This document shows, in pieces, positions 32,954 through 41,436 of a stretch of 64,000 bases of DNA. The notes beneath the pieces are model-generated. The model was not told where the DNA came from. It saw nothing but the letters and a program-made list of their open reading frames with translations, and ran no database searches. Made by a program: the position numbers and the translations under genes. How positions within the stretch are numbered: the first letter of the stretch is position 1; each line of letters opens with the position of its first letter. Origin of the DNA: CAG-791 sp963629395 (lineage in GTDB: Bacteria > Bacillota > Clostridia > Lachnospirales > Lachnospiraceae); the NCBI GenBank assembly GCA_963629395.1, contig CAVGIV010000004.1, positions 1 to 64,000 on the forward strand. Direction: 5' to 3'.

Positions 32954-34087
32954 ATGGCAGGATCATATTTTGGAAATGTTCTTCGAGTCACTACCTTCGG
33001 AGAATCGCACGGAGCAGCGGTTGGCGCTGTGCTGGACGGCTTCCCGTCCGGCATGGAGCTTGATAATGAGGATATTCAGCGGTTCCTGGACCGCAGAAAA
33101 CCGGGGCGAAACCGCCTTGCAACCCCCAGAAAGGAGGAGGATCTGGTTGAGATCCTTTCCGGTACCTTCGAAGGGAAAACCACCGGCACTCCCATTGCAC
33201 TTCTGATCCGCAACAACAATCAGAACTCAAAGGATTACAGTGAGATCGCAGACTGCTACCGCCCGGGCCACGCAGACTATACCTATGACTGCAAATACGG
33301 CTTTCGGGATTACCGGGGCGGCGGACGCTCCTCGGCAAGAGAGACAGCAGCGCGAGTGGCTGCCGGTGCCATTGCCGAGAAGTTTTTAAAGGAGCTGGGC
33401 GTTGATTTTTGTTTTTACACGGCAGCCATTGGCGATGTCGTCATTGATCCGGAGCGGTTCGACAGGGATAACATCTGGAATTCGCTGACCGGTATGCCGG
33501 ACGCACAGGCGGATGCGCAGGCCGCAGCACTCATCGATGCCTGCCGGCAGGAGCAGGACTCCATCGGCGGAATCATCAAGGGAAGAATACGGGGCGTCCC
33601 TGCCGGGATCGGCGATCCGACCCTTCAGAAGCTGGACGCACGGCTGGCAGATGCACTGATGGGTATCAATGCCTGCAAATCCGTCGGAATCGGTGATGGA
33701 ATGTTCGCCGCCTATGCAAGAGGCTCCGAGAACAATGATGCCTTCTATACCAATGAGGATGGCATCATCTGCAAGAGAACCAACCATGCAGGCGGCATTC
33801 TGGGCGGTATTTCGGACGGGTCCGATATTGTGCTGACGGCCGCCTTTAAGCCGACGCCGTCCATCGCACAGCCCCAGGAAACCGTCATGCAGGACGGTAC
33901 GCCCAAGGCACTGTTCATTCACGGCCGCCATGATCCTTGCGTTGTGCCGAGGGCTGTTGTGGTCTGTGAGACGATGTGTGCATTGACCATTCTGGATGCC
34001 ATGCTGTCGAATATGTCAGCAAAGGCAGACAATGTCCGGGCGTTTTATGAAAGGAGTTCTCATGCCGCAACAGGATTATACGTATAA
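32954..34087 (+). CDS. aroC: Chorismate synthase
   Basis: The 377-residue product has the signature GESHGAAVGAVLDGFPSG at the N-terminus and the FMN-site segments RGGGRSSARETAARVAAG and AAFKPTPSIAQPQ. It makes chorismate from EPSP using reduced FMN. Other aro genes are not adjacent. It lies 3 nt after the lactonase gene, and its end overlaps tgt by 26 nt. Confidence 0.96.
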   Translation: MAGSYFGNVLRVTTFGESHGAAVGAVLDGFPSGMELDNEDIQRFLDRRKPGRNRLATPRKEEDLVEILSGTFEGKTTGTPIALLIRNNNQNSKDYSEIADCYRPGHADYTYDCKYGFRDYRGGGRSSARETAARVAAGAIAEKFLKELGVDFCFYTAAIGDVVIDPERFDRDNIWNSLTGMPDAQADAQAAALIDACRQEQDSIGGIIKGRIRGVPAGIGDPTLQKLDARLADALMGINACKSVGIGDGMFAAYARGSENNDAFYTNEDGIICKRTNHAGGILGGISDGSDIVLTAAFKPTPSIAQPQETVMQDGTPKALFIHGRHDPCVVPRAVVVCETMCALTILDAMLSNMSAKADNVRAFYERSSHAATGLYV

Positions 34088-35213
34088 GATTGTAAATACC
34101 TGCGGAAGGGCCAAGCATGCCCATATGACCACCGTGCACGGCGTTATCGAAACGCCGGTGTTCATGAATGTAGCTACTGCCGGTGCCATCAAGGGCGGAC
34201 TTTCGGCTTCGGATCTTCGCAGCATTCAGACGCAGGTGATGCTCAGCAACACCTACCATCTCCACGTAAGAACAGGAGATGCAACCATTAAGGAGCTGGG
34301 CGGCCTGCACAGATTTACCACCTGGGACCGGCCGATTCTGACCGACTCCGGCGGATTCCAGGTATTTTCACTGGCGCAGATCCGCAAGATCAAGGAGGAG
34401 GGTGTGACCTTCCATTCCCATGTGGACGGGGCGCGTATTTTCATGGGGCCGGAGGAATCGATGCAGATTCAGGCCAACCTTGGCTCCACCATTGCCATGG
34501 CCTTTGATGAGTGCGCACCGGCTCTGGCCGACAGAGAGTATGTTGCAAATTCCGTGGCACGCACCACCAGATGGCTGGCTCGGTGCAAAACGAAAATGGC
34601 GGAGCTTCGTCAGGAAGAGGATGCCGTGAATCCGCATCAGCTTTTGTTCGCCATCAACCAGGGGGCAATTTACCCGGATATTCGTGTAGAGCATGCCAAA
34701 CAGATTGCAGAAATGGATCTGGACGGTTATGCCGTGGGCGGTCTGGCCGTTGGCGAGACACACGAGCAGATGTACGGCATTTTGGACGAGGTGGTACCGC
34801 ACCTTCCGCAGAACAAGCCCACCTACCTTATGGGCGTCGGTACCCCGGAGAATATTCTGGAGGCGGTGGACCGCGGTGTTGATTTCTTCGACTGCGTGTA
34901 TCCTTCACGCAACGGACGGCACGGCAACCTCTATACAGATCACGGAACTCTCCATATCCGCAATGCAGCCTACGAGAAGGACATGCGGCCCATTGATGAG
35001 CACTGCGGGTGCCCGGTCTGCCGCGGCGGATATTCCAGAGCCTACATTCGCCATCTTATGAAGGCACAGGAATCCCTGGGACTTCGTTTCTGCGTCATGC
35101 ACAATCTGTATTTTTACAACCACCTGATGCAGGAAATACGGGATGCCATTGATGCGGGAATCTATCCCGTATATAAGAAAAACAAGATTCAGGATTTGCA
35201 GGGCACCCCGTAA
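34062..35213 (+). CDS. tgt: tRNA-guanine transglycosylase
   Basis: The 383-residue product has the nucleophile region LTDSGGFQVFSL, the second catalytic region FDCVYPSRNGRHG and the zinc motif CGCPVCRGGYSRAYIRH. It exchanges guanine 34 for preQ1 in queuosine tRNAs. AAAGGAG lies about 6 nt before the ATG at 34062; upstream in-frame ATGs overlap aroC and lack such a site. yajC follows, the frequent tgt-yajC arrangement. Confidence 0.96.
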   Translation: MPQQDYTYKIVNTCGRAKHAHMTTVHGVIETPVFMNVATAGAIKGGLSASDLRSIQTQVMLSNTYHLHVRTGDATIKELGGLHRFTTWDRPILTDSGGFQVFSLAQIRKIKEEGVTFHSHVDGARIFMGPEESMQIQANLGSTIAMAFDECAPALADREYVANSVARTTRWLARCKTKMAELRQEEDAVNPHQLLFAINQGAIYPDIRVEHAKQIAEMDLDGYAVGGLAVGETHEQMYGILDEVVPHLPQNKPTYLMGVGTPENILEAVDRGVDFFDCVYPSRNGRHGNLYTDHGTLHIRNAAYEKDMRPIDEHCGCPVCRGGYSRAYIRHLMKAQESLGLRFCVMHNLYFYNHLMQEIRDAIDAGIYPVYKKNKIQDLQGTP

Positions 35214-35216
35214 CAC

Positions 35217-35269
35217 CTGTAACTATTCAGAACCAAGCGATTTTGCGAATAGGCTCTGAATAGTTACAG
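35217..35269 (+). repeat. Full inverted copy of the CTGAATAGTTAC repeat, hairpin after tgt
   Basis: Eighteen bases at 35217-35234 pair with 35252-35269 (GGCTCTGAATAGTTACAG) with a single mismatch, around a loop of 17 nt. The right arm and loop match the repeats at 4655-4681 and 8276-8302, but only here is a complete left arm present. No U-tract follows, so it may be a small mobile palindrome rather than a simple terminator. Confidence 0.6.
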
Positions 35270-35343
35270 ATGAAAAAGCTATGTTTTTTCCAATGTTTGA
35301 TGTATAGTAGATGAAAATTGGCACAATTTAGGAGGATCTTTCA

Positions 35344-35679
35344 ATGTCACTTATGTTTCTTAGCGCTACCGGCAGCTCCAGCATGATTGCGATTATTTAC
35401 ATTGTCATTCTGGTTGCTTTTTTCTATTTCTTCCTCATTCGTCCTCAGAGCAAGGAGAAGAAGCAGAAGGAATCCATGCTTGCCACCGTTGCTGTCGGCG
35501 ACAGCGTTCTGACTACAGCAGGCTTTTACGGGATCATTGTTGATATGAATGATGACACGGTGATCGTCGAATTCGGAAACAACAAAAACTGCCGTATTCC
35601 GATGCAGAAGGCAGCCATTGTACAGGTTGAGAAGCCGGAGGATGCTGCTGCAGAGGCTGACGATAAGAAGTCCAAATAA
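35344..35679 (+). CDS. yajC: Preprotein translocase subunit YajC
   Basis: The 111-residue product has one N-terminal membrane segment (about 14-34) ending in FFLIRPQSKEKK, followed by the YajC domain with VGDSVLTTAGFYGIIVDM. It is an accessory part of the SecDF-YajC complex in the cytoplasmic membrane. AGGAGG lies 10 nt before the ATG. It follows tgt by 130 nt. Confidence 0.94.
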   Translation: MSLMFLSATGSSSMIAIIYIVILVAFFYFFLIRPQSKEKKQKESMLATVAVGDSVLTTAGFYGIIVDMNDDTVIVEFGNNKNCRIPMQKAAIVQVEKPEDAAAEADDKKSK

Positions 35680-35711
35680 TGCAGAGAGCATTCTCCACTT
35701 AGTCATGCAGA

Positions 35712-35743
35712 GCAGAAAGAAGGCGAAAGAGCCTTCTTTCTGC
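35712..35743 (+). terminator. Strong hairpin between yajC and leuB
   Basis: A perfect 13-bp stem (35712-35724 with 35731-35743) closes a GAAAGA loop. The following sequence ATATTATAAGGAG has a poor U-tract and runs straight into the leuB ribosome-binding site. It may be a weak terminator or an attenuator-like element. Confidence 0.5.
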
Positions 35744-35767
35744 ATATTATAAGGAGATTTAAAATTT

Positions 35768-36868
35768 ATGGAAATGAACATTGCCGTTATCAGCGGAGAC
35801 GGAATCGGTCCGGAGATCGTTGCCGAGGCCAGAAAGGTTCTTGAAACAGTTGCGGCCAAATACGGACATACCATTCATTTTACAGACATCCTGATGGGCG
35901 GGTGCTCCATCGATCGCTACGGCGAGCCTCTGACACAGGAAACCATTGACATTGCAAAGGCAAGCGATGCTGTCCTTATGGGCTCCATCGGCGGCGATGC
36001 CAAGACATCACCCTGGTACCAGCTTCCGCCCAGTAAGCGTCCCGAGGCCGGGCTTCTTGCTCTTCGAAAAGCACTCGGTCTGTATGCGAATCTGCGGCCT
36101 GCATACCTGTTCCCGGAGCTGGCTGCTTCCTGCCCGCTGGCATCCAAGGAGGGCGGCCGTAATTTTGACATGATTATTGTCAGAGAGCTCACGGGCGGTC
36201 TGTACTTCGGCGAGCGCTGGACCAGAGAGATTGACGGCGTAGAAACCGCCGTCGACACCCTTCAGTACAATGAAAACGAAATACGCCGCATTGTGAAAAA
36301 GGCCTTTGAGATTGCCGGCAAGCGCCGCAGGAAGCTGACAAGCGTTGACAAGGCAAACGTTCTGGATACATCCCGCCTCTGGCGTAAAATCGTCCACGAG
36401 ATGGCAGCGGATTATCCGGATATTGAGGTAGAGGATATGCTGGTTGACAACTGCGCAATGCAGCTTGTCAAGAATCCAGAGCAGTTCGACGTGGTTGTTA
36501 CGGAGAACATGTTCGGTGATATTCTCTCTGACGAGGCATCCATGATCACCGGATCGATCGGTATGCTTTCCTCCGCTTCGCTCTCAGACGGAAGCTTTGG
36601 CCTGTACGAGCCCAGCCATGGCAGTGCTCCGGACATTGCAGGACTTGGCATCGCCAATCCCATTGCAACCATACTCTCTGCAGCGATGATGCTGCGGTAC
36701 TCCTTTAATCTTCAGGAGGAGGCGGATGCAATCGAAAATGCGGTGAAGAAGACACTGGCCGACGGCATTCGCAGCGTCGACCTTATGCCAAAGAATTCGG
36801 AGGAGGCACAAGGTTTCATCTCAGCTACCTGTGCCGAGATCGGAGATGCGGTGGCAGAGAGGATTTGA
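35768..36868 (+). CDS. leuB: 3-isopropylmalate dehydrogenase
   Basis: The 366-residue product begins with the family motif VISGDGIGPEIVAEA and has the Arg-rich substrate region LGLYANLRP. The segment RELTGGLYFG and the C-terminal LYEPSHGSAPDIAGLGIANP (the NAD-binding region) follow. It carries out the third step of leucine synthesis. leuA, leuC and leuD are not in the window; ilvD and ilvB follow. AAGGAG lies 11 nt before the ATG. Confidence 0.95.
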   Translation: MEMNIAVISGDGIGPEIVAEARKVLETVAAKYGHTIHFTDILMGGCSIDRYGEPLTQETIDIAKASDAVLMGSIGGDAKTSPWYQLPPSKRPEAGLLALRKALGLYANLRPAYLFPELAASCPLASKEGGRNFDMIIVRELTGGLYFGERWTREIDGVETAVDTLQYNENEIRRIVKKAFEIAGKRRRKLTSVDKANVLDTSRLWRKIVHEMAADYPDIEVEDMLVDNCAMQLVKNPEQFDVVVTENMFGDILSDEASMITGSIGMLSSASLSDGSFGLYEPSHGSAPDIAGLGIANPIATILSAAMMLRYSFNLQEEADAIENAVKKTLADGIRSVDLMPKNSEEAQGFISATCAEIGDAVAERI

Positions 36869-36887
36869 TTTGTTACTGTAAAAATCC

Positions 36888-36981
36888 CAGACAGCGTCTG
36901 CGCGTCAGTGCGAGCTTGCTCGCGCAAACGCGCAGCCACGAGGCAGCTGATTTTCACCTGTGGTGCCTGCGCGAGCAGGCA
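36888..36981 (+). promoter_or_regulatory. Hairpin-rich leader between leuB and ilvD
   Basis: Several perfect stems sit in the 165-nt gap: CAGAC-AGC-GTCTG (36888-36900), the competing stem TGCGCGT/ACGCGCA (36899-36905, 36928-36934) with inner GTGCGAGC/GCTCGCGC, and TGCCTGC-GCGA-GCAGGCA (36964-36981) with a GNRA-type tetraloop. The first two share bases and are mutually exclusive. No T-box antiterminator or leucine/valine codon-rich leader peptide is apparent. Confidence 0.4.
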
Positions 36982-37033
36982 AATTCACGATGGAACGATG
37001 CAGCATTGATTCTATACAAGAAAGGCAAGAGAT

Positions 37034-38713
37034 ATGCGCAGTGATAATGTAAGAGAAGGCATCCAGCAGGCTCCGCACCGGAGCCTTTTCAACGCCCTTG
37101 GCTTCACCAAGGCCGAAATGAAAAAGCCGATGATCGGCGTTGTTTGTTCCTATAACGAAATTGTTCCCGGCCACATGAATCTGGACAAGATTGCAAATGC
37201 GGTGAAGCTGGGTATTGCGGAGGCAGGCGGTGTTCCTGTCCTGTTCCCTGCAATTGCGGTTTGTGACGGCATTGCAATGGGACACGTCGGCATGAAGTAT
37301 TCCCTGGTAACAAGAGATCTGATTGCAGACTCCACCGAATGCATGGCAAAGGCGCACCAGTTCGACGGCCTTGTCATGATCCCCAACTGTGACAAGAATG
37401 TTCCCGGTCTTTTGATGGCCGCAGCCAGGATCAATATTCCTACAGTCTTTGTCTCCGGCGGACCTATGCTGGCAGGACATGTAAACGGCAGAAAGCGTTC
37501 TCTTTCCTCCATGTTCGAAGCGGTAGGAGAGTTTGACTCCGGAAAAATCACAAGAGAGCAGCTTTCCGATTATGAGGAGAACGTGTGTCCTACCTGCGGC
37601 TCCTGCTCCGGCATGTACACGGCGAACTCCATGAACTGTCTGACGGAAGCGATCGGTATGGGGCTTCGCGGAAACGGAACGATCCCTGCTGTATATTCTG
37701 CCCGCATCCGCCTTGCTAAGGAAGCCGGTTATGCGGTTATGGACCTCATTGAAAAGAATATTCGTCCGAGAGACATCATGACCAAGGAGGCATTTACCAA
37801 TGCGCTGACCGTCGACATGGCGCTTGGATGCTCTACCAATACGATGCTTCATCTGCCTGCGATTGCACATGAATGCGGCATTGAGCTGAACATGGAATAT
37901 GCCAACGAGATTTCAGACCGCACACCGAATCTGTGCCATCTGGCTCCTGCAGGTCCGACCTACATGGAGGATCTAAATGAAGCGGGCGGCATTTATGCGG
38001 TGATGAAGGAGCTGACGAAAAAGGATCTTCTGTATCTGGACGGCATGACTGTAACCGGAAAGACCACCGGCGAGAATATCGCGTCGGCAGTAAACCGCAA
38101 TCCGGAGGTCATTCGCCCGCTTGAGAATCCGTTTATGCCCAACGGCGGCATCGCTGTTCTGAAGGGAAATCTTGCCCCGGATACCGGTATCGTAAAAAGA
38201 AGCGCGGTTGCACCGGAAATGATGACGCATGAAGGCCCTGCCCGCGTCTTTGACTGCGAGGAGGATGCCATCAAAGCCATCACGACCGGACAGATCCATG
38301 CGGGAGACGTGGTTGTCATCCGCTACGAGGGCCCTAAGGGCGGCCCCGGTATGCGCGAGATGCTGAATCCGACTTCTGCCATTATCGGCATGGGCCTTGG
38401 CTCTACAGTTGCACTGATTACCGACGGACGGTTTTCCGGTGCCTCCCGCGGCGCTGCGATCGGCCACGTGAGCCCGGAGGCAGCTGTCGGCGGCCCGATT
38501 GCTCTGGTAGAAGAGGGAGATACGATTCTGGTGGATATCCCGAACAATCGTTTGGAGCTGAAGGTCTCCGAGGAGGAGCTGGCAAAGCGCCGCGCAGCAT
38601 GGACGCCCAGAAAGCCCAAGATCACTGATGGATACCTTGCACGTTATCAGGCTCTGGTGACATCCGGAAACCGCGGTGCAATTCTGGAGCTTCCCAAGGA
38701 GCTGCAGGTCTGA
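37034..38713 (+). CDS. ilvD: Dihydroxy-acid dehydratase
   Basis: The 559-residue product has the Fe-S cysteine motifs PNCDKNVPG and TCGSCSGMYTANSM and the C-terminal GRFSGASRGAAIGHVSPEA. It makes the 2-oxo acids for valine, leucine and isoleucine. AAGGCAAGAG precedes the ATG. ilvB follows, and leuB precedes it. Confidence 0.96.
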   Translation: MRSDNVREGIQQAPHRSLFNALGFTKAEMKKPMIGVVCSYNEIVPGHMNLDKIANAVKLGIAEAGGVPVLFPAIAVCDGIAMGHVGMKYSLVTRDLIADSTECMAKAHQFDGLVMIPNCDKNVPGLLMAAARINIPTVFVSGGPMLAGHVNGRKRSLSSMFEAVGEFDSGKITREQLSDYEENVCPTCGSCSGMYTANSMNCLTEAIGMGLRGNGTIPAVYSARIRLAKEAGYAVMDLIEKNIRPRDIMTKEAFTNALTVDMALGCSTNTMLHLPAIAHECGIELNMEYANEISDRTPNLCHLAPAGPTYMEDLNEAGGIYAVMKELTKKDLLYLDGMTVTGKTTGENIASAVNRNPEVIRPLENPFMPNGGIAVLKGNLAPDTGIVKRSAVAPEMMTHEGPARVFDCEEDAIKAITTGQIHAGDVVVIRYEGPKGGPGMREMLNPTSAIIGMGLGSTVALITDGRFSGASRGAAIGHVSPEAAVGGPIALVEEGDTILVDIPNNRLELKVSEEELAKRRAAWTPRKPKITDGYLARYQALVTSGNRGAILELPKELQV

Positions 38714-38736
38714 AGAAATAGTTGGAAAGGGTGTAC

Positions 38737-38787
38737 GCGGCTTTACTTAGAGGCCGCATGGTTGGGCTGCCACAGGCAGCCCGGGAG
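38737..38787 (+). promoter_or_regulatory. Two hairpins ahead of ilvB, one abutting its ribosome-binding site
   Basis: GCGGC (38737-38741) pairs with GCCGC (38753-38757). A perfect 8-bp stem GGGCTGCC-ACA-GGCAGCCC (38764-38782) ends immediately before GGGAG (38783-38787), the ilvB ribosome-binding site. Such placement could modulate ilvB translation or stabilise mRNA ends. Confidence 0.35.
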
Positions 38788-38793
38788 AAATGC

Positions 38794-40500
38794 ATGAAGC
38801 TTAACGGTTCAGAAATCATCATCCAATGTCTTCTGGAGCAGGGCGTCGATACGGTGTTCGGTTATCCGGGAGGCGCGATCCTGAATGTATACGATGCGCT
38901 GTATAAAAACAGTGACAAAATCCGCCACGTTCTGACAAGTCACGAGCAGGGTGCGGCCCACGCCGCAGATGGCTACGCCAGAGCATCCGGCAAAGTTGGT
39001 GTCTGCATGGCAACCTCAGGCCCCGGCGCAACAAATCTTGTGACAGGAATTGCAACTGCGTACATGGACTCTGTACCGGTTGTTGCCATTACCTGCAATG
39101 TAACGTTGCCGCTTCTAGGAAAGGATTCCTTCCAGGAGGTGGATATCGCCGGAATTACCATGCCGGTGACCAAGCACGGCTTTATTGTTAAAAACATCAA
39201 GGACCTTGCACCCACCATCCGCAGTGCCTTCCGCATTGCCAGGGAGGGACGTCCGGGCCCCGTTCTCGTGGACATCACAAAGGATGTGACCGGTGCCATG
39301 GGCGATTATGAACCTATAACGCAGGAAGAGAGTTCTGCCGGAGCGCGCAAAGCGCTCTCACCGATTCGCGGCTGCTGCGAGGAGAAGCTTTCACGCGCAC
39401 TTGACATGATTCGGGAATCCGAACGTCCGTATCTGTATGTCGGCGGCGGTGCGGTTATCTCCGGCGCAAGTGATGAGGTTAGGGAGCTTGACCGGCTTCT
39501 TGATGCGCCTGTATGCGATACACTGATGGGAAAGGGTGTGTTCGACGGACACGATGCGCATTACACCGGCATGATCGGCATGCACGGCACCAAGGCCTCC
39601 AATTTCGGACTGTCCAGAGCTGACCTTGTCATTGCGCTCGGAACACGCTTTTCAGACCGCCAGACCGGCAATCCCAAGAAATTTGCCGAGAAGGCCAGGA
39701 TTCTGCAGATTGATATTGACGAAGCGGAGATCAATAAAAATGTCAAAATTGATCTGGCCCTCGTCGGCGATCTGAAGGAAATCCTCGGCAAAATCAACGC
39801 TGCACTTTCGCCGGTTTCTCACAGCGAATGGATGCAGGAAATTCAAACGCTGAAGGAGCAGTATCCTCTGACCTACGACCATACAAAGCTTACCTGCCCT
39901 ATGGCAATTGAAGCACTGGATCGTGTTACGGAAGGCAAGGCGCTGATTACAACGGATGTCGGGCAGCATCAGATGTGGGCAGCACAGTATTATACCTATT
40001 CGAAGCCTCGCACCTTCCTCACCAGCGGCGGCCTCGGCACAATGGGATACGGGCTGGGTGCCTGCATCGGAGCCAAGGTGGCAAGGCCGGACAAGATCTG
40101 TGTCAATATTGCAGGAGACGGATGCTTCCGCATGAATCTGATTGAGCTGGCAACAGCCAGCCGCTACCAGATTCCGATCATCGAGATTGTTATCAACAAC
40201 CAGGTGCTCGGCATGGTACGGCAGTGGCAGACGCTCTATTACGGAAAGCGCTACAGTGCAACGGTGCTGACGGATGCGGTTGACTACTGCAAGACAGCAG
40301 AAGGCCTTGGCTGCCAGGCGATCCGTGTTAGCAGCAAGGAGGAGCTGGAGCCGGCGCTTCGGCAGGCCGTTGCAGCAAATGGACCGGTTGTGATCGAGCT
40401 GGTTATCGACGAGGATGATAAGGTGTTCCCGATGGTATCTCCGGGAGCTTCCATCGAAGAAGCCTTTGACGAGAAGGATCTGCAAAACAAACAGGCTTAA
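38794..40500 (+). CDS. ilvB: Acetolactate synthase large subunit
   Basis: The 568-residue product is a ThDP enzyme with FGYPGGAILNVYDAL, the glutamate region TSHEQGAAHAADGYAR and the ThDP motif (GDGCFRMNLIELATASR followed by the NN of INNQVLGMV). It forms acetolactate or acetohydroxybutyrate for branched-chain amino acids. The ATG at 38794 has GGGAG upstream. The regulatory subunit gene ilvN is not adjacent; the next gene is unrelated. Confidence 0.95.
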   Translation: MKLNGSEIIIQCLLEQGVDTVFGYPGGAILNVYDALYKNSDKIRHVLTSHEQGAAHAADGYARASGKVGVCMATSGPGATNLVTGIATAYMDSVPVVAITCNVTLPLLGKDSFQEVDIAGITMPVTKHGFIVKNIKDLAPTIRSAFRIAREGRPGPVLVDITKDVTGAMGDYEPITQEESSAGARKALSPIRGCCEEKLSRALDMIRESERPYLYVGGGAVISGASDEVRELDRLLDAPVCDTLMGKGVFDGHDAHYTGMIGMHGTKASNFGLSRADLVIALGTRFSDRQTGNPKKFAEKARILQIDIDEAEINKNVKIDLALVGDLKEILGKINAALSPVSHSEWMQEIQTLKEQYPLTYDHTKLTCPMAIEALDRVTEGKALITTDVGQHQMWAAQYYTYSKPRTFLTSGGLGTMGYGLGACIGAKVARPDKICVNIAGDGCFRMNLIELATASRYQIPIIEIVINNQVLGMVRQWQTLYYGKRYSATVLTDAVDYCKTAEGLGCQAIRVSSKEELEPALRQAVAANGPVVIELVIDEDDKVFPMVSPGASIEEAFDEKDLQNKQA

Positions 40501-40523
40501 TAGCCCAAAAGGGGAGAGATATA

Positions 40524-41396
40524 ATGATAACAGGGAATACGCAGGCAGCCCGCAAGAGCGCTTTTGGCTGTGCCGGTCGTTTTTTGATCTGCCTTGGACT
40601 TTGCCTTGCGCTTTTTAGCTGCAGCAGGCTTTCTGTCCGGGCAGCACAGACGGCGCTTCCGCCGGTGCCAAACTGCATGATCACCTATGATTTCGGTGGC
40701 GGACGGCAGTACGTGGTTACGCCGGAGCTGGCGATGACGGTTATGGTGACCAATGAGGACGGCAGCTACTATATTGACCCGGCAACCGGCTACTACGTCT
40801 GTGACTCCAATAAGCTCCGCAGCTTCTTTTCCGGTCTTCAGAACCTGTTCCCGCCCTCCGGAGGCGTCAATACCGCAGGCTTCCAGAAAACGGACGGAAC
40901 CTATATTCCGGTGGACGGAACCTTTCAGAATACGGGTTACATAGACGTTGAGTATGAAATCAACTATCTGGCCGCTGCCATCATGTATCAGAAAACCGAG
41001 ACACATGTTCCGGTGACACGGTGCGGCGGGACATATGTTGAGATTGACATTTCCAATCAGATTCTATATTACTATGAGAACGGTACGCGCAGATTCACAA
41101 CATCGGTTGTGACCGGCAATCACAGACTCGGACACGATACCCCCACCGGTGTCTATCATATCCTTGGCAAACAGCGCAATATTACGCTGGTCGGTGCAGG
41201 ATATGCCTCTCCGGTGAAGTACTGGATGAATTTTATCGGCAACAGCATTGGACTGCATGACGCGAACTGGCGTTCCAGCTTTGGCGGCAGCATCTATCTG
41301 ACCAATGGATCGCATGGGTGCGTCAATATTCCGCCGGCTGTCATGCCGGAGCTGTACGGAATGGTTTCTGTCGGAACGCCGGTTGTGTTGTACTGA
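40524..41396 (+). CDS. Secreted L,D-transpeptidase (YkuD domain)
   Basis: The 290-residue product has an N-terminal signal or anchor segment (about 18-41, ending LALFSCSRLSVRAA) and a C-terminal YkuD domain. The catalytic motif is SHGCVNIP with the nucleophile Cys near residue 266 and an upstream IGLHD His. It would form 3-3 crosslinks or attach proteins in peptidoglycan outside the membrane. The usual peptidoglycan-binding repeats are reduced to a short region here. A Cys within LFSC could be a poor lipobox. Confidence 0.88.
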   Translation: MITGNTQAARKSAFGCAGRFLICLGLCLALFSCSRLSVRAAQTALPPVPNCMITYDFGGGRQYVVTPELAMTVMVTNEDGSYYIDPATGYYVCDSNKLRSFFSGLQNLFPPSGGVNTAGFQKTDGTYIPVDGTFQNTGYIDVEYEINYLAAAIMYQKTETHVPVTRCGGTYVEIDISNQILYYYENGTRRFTTSVVTGNHRLGHDTPTGVYHILGKQRNITLVGAGYASPVKYWMNFIGNSIGLHDANWRSSFGGSIYLTNGSHGCVNIPPAVMPELYGMVSVGTPVVLY

Positions 41397-41436
41397 TAAT
41401 ATGCATGTCAATATTGGCAGCAAGAGGAGGATGATC

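Noticed and set aside
38729..38757. GGGTGTACGCGGC resembles the T-box antiterminator core between ilvD and ilvB
   Set aside because: It lacks bases of the consensus (GGGTGGTACCGCGG), and the gap of about 80 nt has no room for stem I or a specifier loop.
40524..40650. Lipobox in the L,D-transpeptidase signal segment
   Set aside because: LFSC is a poor match to the usual L-[AS]-[GA]-C pattern, so I left it as an ordinary signal or anchor.
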